In this document: positions 62,601-64,000 of the stretch, in pieces
Layout: every line of letters begins with the position of its first letter
Numbering within the stretch: the first letter of the stretch is position 1
Assembly (NCBI GenBank): GCA_934615235.1
Contig: CAKTTL010000001.1
Location: 21,120-85,119 of the forward strand
Direction of reading: 5' to 3'
Length of the DNA: 64,000 nucleotides
Source: an uncultured Clostridia bacterium
GTDB lineage: Bacteria; Bacillota; Clostridia; Christensenellales; Aristaeellaceae
Program-made: the position numbers and the translations under genes
Notes under the pieces: model-generated
The model's input: only the letters and a program-made list of their open reading frames with translations
What the model was told of the DNA's origin: nothing
Database searches by the model: none

Positions 62601-64000
62601 GGCGTATACCGCCCGACAGCGGCCAAATACGTCGAGCAGCTCTTCGGTGAAGGCAACGTCTTCCGCGCCGGCACCATCGGTACGATGGCCGACAAGACGG
62701 CGTACGGCTACGTGAAAAAATACATGGAAGAGCGCGGCAAACAGGTGCCCGAGGCCGAAATGAACCGCCTGGCGCTGATGTGCGTGGGCGTGAAACGCAC
62801 GACGGGCCAGCATCCGGGCGGCATCGTGGTTCTGCCGCGGCAGTACGAAATCTACCAGTTTACCGCCATTCAGCACCCGGCGGACGATCCGGACAGCAGC
62901 GTCATCACCACGCACTACGACTTCGGCTCGATGCACGACGTGCTCGTCAAGCTCGACCTGCTCGGCCACGACGACCCGACCATGATCAACATGCTCGAGC
63001 GGCTGACCGGCATAAACGCAAAGACGATCCCGCTGAACGACCCGGGCGTGATGAGCCTGTTCTCCAGCCCCAACGCGCTCGGCGTAACCCAGGAGCAGAT
63101 TCATTGTACCACGGGCACGTACGGCATTCCGGAATTCGGCACGAGGTTCGTGCGCGGCATGCTCGACGAAACGCACCCGAGCACGATGGACGAGCTGGTA
63201 CGCATTTCGGGCCTGTCGCACGGCACGGACGTGTGGCTCGGCAACGCGGCCGATCTGATCGCCGCGGGCACGGCGCAGCTGAAGGACTGCATCTGCTGCC
63301 GCGACGATATCATGAACTCGCTGATCATGCAGGGCGTCGAAAAGAAAATGGCGTTCACCACGATGGAATCCGTCCGCAAAGGCCGCGGATTGAAGCCCGA
63401 AATGGAAGAAGCCATGCGCGAGGCGGATACGCCGGAATGGTTCATCGACAGCTGCAAAAAGATCAAATACATGTTTCCGAAGGGACACGCGGTGGCGTAC
63501 GTCACGATGGCGCTGCGCGTGGCATGGTTCAAGCTCTATCGTCCGACGGCGTATTACGCCGCCTATTACACCGTCCGCGCTGACGCGTTCGACATCAACC
63601 TCATGTCGAAAACGCCAGACGAGCTGCGCGATGTGCTCGACGATCTCGACTCACGGCAGAAATCGCTTTCCGCCGCCGAAAAAGATCAGATCACGCTCGG
63701 TGAAATCGCGCTGGAAATGGCCTGCCGCGGGATCAAGCTCCTGCCGATCGACCTGTACAAGAGCGAAGCGGAGAATTTCCAGGTGGTCGACAACGATATC
63801 CTGCCGCCGTTCAACGCAATCCCCGGTCTGGGCCTGAACGCAGCGATTTCCATCGTGGAAGCGCGCAAGGACGGACAGGAATTCCTCTCCATCGAAGATC
63901 TCTGTGTGAGAGCGAAGATCGGCTCGGGCGTAGTGGAAATGCTTCGCGCGCAGGGCGCGCTGGATAATCTGCCCGAGACGAGTCAGGTTTCGTTCTTCTA
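59679..64000 (+). CDS. polC: DNA polymerase III PolC, Gram-positive type (last base or so missing)
   Basis: 1440 residues to the right edge. The final visible bases TA after ...QVSFF are probably the first two of the stop, so the protein is essentially complete. Order: N-terminal and OB domains (1-335), PHP domain start (about 340, VELHLHTQMSSMDG) interrupted by a 3'-5' exonuclease insert (about 427-590, VVDFETTGLSS...), PHP remainder, a zinc-type cysteine cluster (about 913-946, CPKCKW...KKCPVCGEDC) and the polymerase site PDIDLNFSG near 967-975. The main replicative polymerase of low-GC Gram-positives. ATG 59679 follows AAAGGACGC. Usually follows ispG directly; here two genes intervene. Confidence 0.97.
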   Translation, partial: MDWQSLLQSSMATLIPHLTLEKVLVSRDGTKLLICFLADKLVEEQEFLRLRDLLQRSFHGLKVSLRVCSPALADDVRRDITPYLPFLAECLSRQSPGVKPWLRNAEWRFDGDRLIVSLPSEMAMNYVRVREIDKRLAAIMEDVFRMQVEPVFICSVDLEAQKARVAALEERAQQAVQQQAKQLAKETQEKKKPEGPQRIMGFAIKDEILPISSLKEDSGRVAVRGEVVSVDTRELRGGEMRLLTFAITDYTSTINCKSILRYRRKRPGGDNGDAPPAAPTPEEIERVDNICAAVKPGSWLTVRGDCQYDKFSRDIVVMLNDIETAKAPPERQDTAEEKRVELHLHTQMSSMDGISSASDLIAQAARWGHPAVAVTDHGVVQAFPEAFGAAKKNNIKLIPGCEGYLIDDADIVLDADDRGLKGDIIVVDFETTGLSSKKDRIIEIGAVRLRDGQVQDDLSLMVDPGVPLPEKITELTGITNQMVHGQPSFAELAPQLLNFIGDGVFAAHNATFDHGFLQEELKRCGMEWHGPVLDTLAFARRAYPKLKSFKLGALCKHLGVSLKNAHRAVHDAKATALCLARMLALAEERGITKLRELNSGFSEGAIGESHHIILLAACQDGITNLNRLVSAGHLQYFARRPHMPRKLIQKYRNGLLLGSACEAGELFRAVLDGKDDQTLSRIARFYDYLEIQPIGNNEFLVREGRVKDDEELRELNRKIVRLGEKCGIPVVATGDVHFLNPRDAQARAILQAGQGFSDADNQAPLYFKTTDEMLEEFSYLGEKKAREVVIENPRKIADKVGEVRLFPKHPEGKETFQPFWADAADDIQNRSWGEAKRRYGDELPEIVTARLEKELGSIIGYGFATLYSIAQKLVSKSNADGYLVGSRGSVGSSFVATMCGITEVNPLPPHYRCPKCKWSYFDVKHELATCGVDLPPKKCPVCGEDCLREGFDIPFEVFLGFKGDKVPDIDLNFSGVYRPTAAKYVEQLFGEGNVFRAGTIGTMADKTAYGYVKKYMEERGKQVPEAEMNRLALMCVGVKRTTGQHPGGIVVLPRQYEIYQFTAIQHPADDPDSSVITTHYDFGSMHDVLVKLDLLGHDDPTMINMLERLTGINAKTIPLNDPGVMSLFSSPNALGVTQEQIHCTTGTYGIPEFGTRFVRGMLDETHPSTMDELVRISGLSHGTDVWLGNAADLIAAGTAQLKDCICCRDDIMNSLIMQGVEKKMAFTTMESVRKGRGLKPEMEEAMREADTPEWFIDSCKKIKYMFPKGHAVAYVTMALRVAWFKLYRPTAYYAAYYTVRADAFDINLMSKTPDELRDVLDDLDSRQKSLSAAEKDQITLGEIALEMACRGIKLLPIDLYKSEAENFQVVDNDILPPFNAIPGLGLNAAISIVEARKDGQEFLSIEDLCVRAKIGSGVVEMLRAQGALDNLPETSQVSFF

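Noticed and set aside
60984..63488. 834-codon minus-strand open frame inside polC
   Set aside because: Antisense to PolC domains; low-complexity composition typical of a shadow frame.

Overview
The window reads as one contiguous chromosomal segment of a spore-forming member of the class Clostridia with a fairly GC-rich genome. The evidence is a complete spoIIIAA-AH operon, Gram-positive PolC, an Asp23/AmaP/DUF2273 envelope-stress cluster, Shine-Dalgarno sites of the GGAGG type and sigma-A promoters with 17-base spacers. The style of the genes (LplB/LplC-type uptake locus, DUF6179/DUF6323 pair, DIP1984 protein) suggests a gut Oscillospirales or Christensenellales relative, but rank below class is a guess. 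I see no transposase, phage gene, CRISPR array, rRNA or intact tRNA.

Layout. 0-2.6 kb: 3' end of prfB, a DUF1461 membrane protein, a folded intergenic element and tsaD. 2.7-10.7 kb: a two-component system (histidine kinase with two sensor modules, AraC-type regulator) followed by a solute-binding protein, two permeases and a DUF4838 protein, probably an oligosaccharide-sensing and uptake locus. 10.7-18.6 kb (minus): an eleven-gene housekeeping operon, asp23-amaP-DUF2273-nusB-M22-folD-xseA-xseB-ispA-obg-yhbY. 18.6-23.6 kb (minus): spoIIIAH back to spoIIIAA, led by an L,D-transpeptidase. 23.7-26.6 kb (minus): DUF6106-like protein, cysteine desulfurase and thiI, giving a sulfur-transfer unit. 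26.7-29.2 kb (plus): a zinc-ribbon membrane protein with Ig-like repeats and a BclA/TNF-like spore-surface candidate. 29.4-34.6 kb (minus): a BMP-family (nucleoside-type) ABC transporter in two transcription units.

34.7-45.6 kb: Ppx/GppA, an orphan solute-binding lipoprotein, divergent tcdA and degV, the DUF6323-DUF6179 pair, a PF06541 membrane protein, a methyltransferase, a NUDIX hydrolase, pepF, a 387-base gene-free stretch with inverted repeats and a tRNA T-arm-like remnant, and a DIP1984 protein. 45.6-51.1 kb: AraC regulator, tdk, lacZ and a PrsW protease. 51.2-64 kb: frr-orf69-uppS-cdsA-dxr-rseP-ispG, then an MFS transporter and a reverse-strand serine hydrolase placed between ispG and polC. 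polC runs to the last base of the window.

Threads linking regions: isoprenoid and envelope lipid synthesis (dxr, ispG, ispA, uppS, cdsA); t6A/ct6A tRNA modification (tsaD, a TsaD paralogue, tcdA); sporulation (spoIIIA, L,D-transpeptidase, BclA-like protein); and carbohydrate use (uptake locus, lacZ, AraC). Three related perfect palindromes sit at convergent gene ends and look like dispersed bidirectional terminators. Most genes are ordinary. The less-explained items are the folded element at 1.4 kb, the double-sensor kinase, the very short SpoIIIAF, the cysteine-rich TNF-like protein and the DUF6323/DUF6179 pair.
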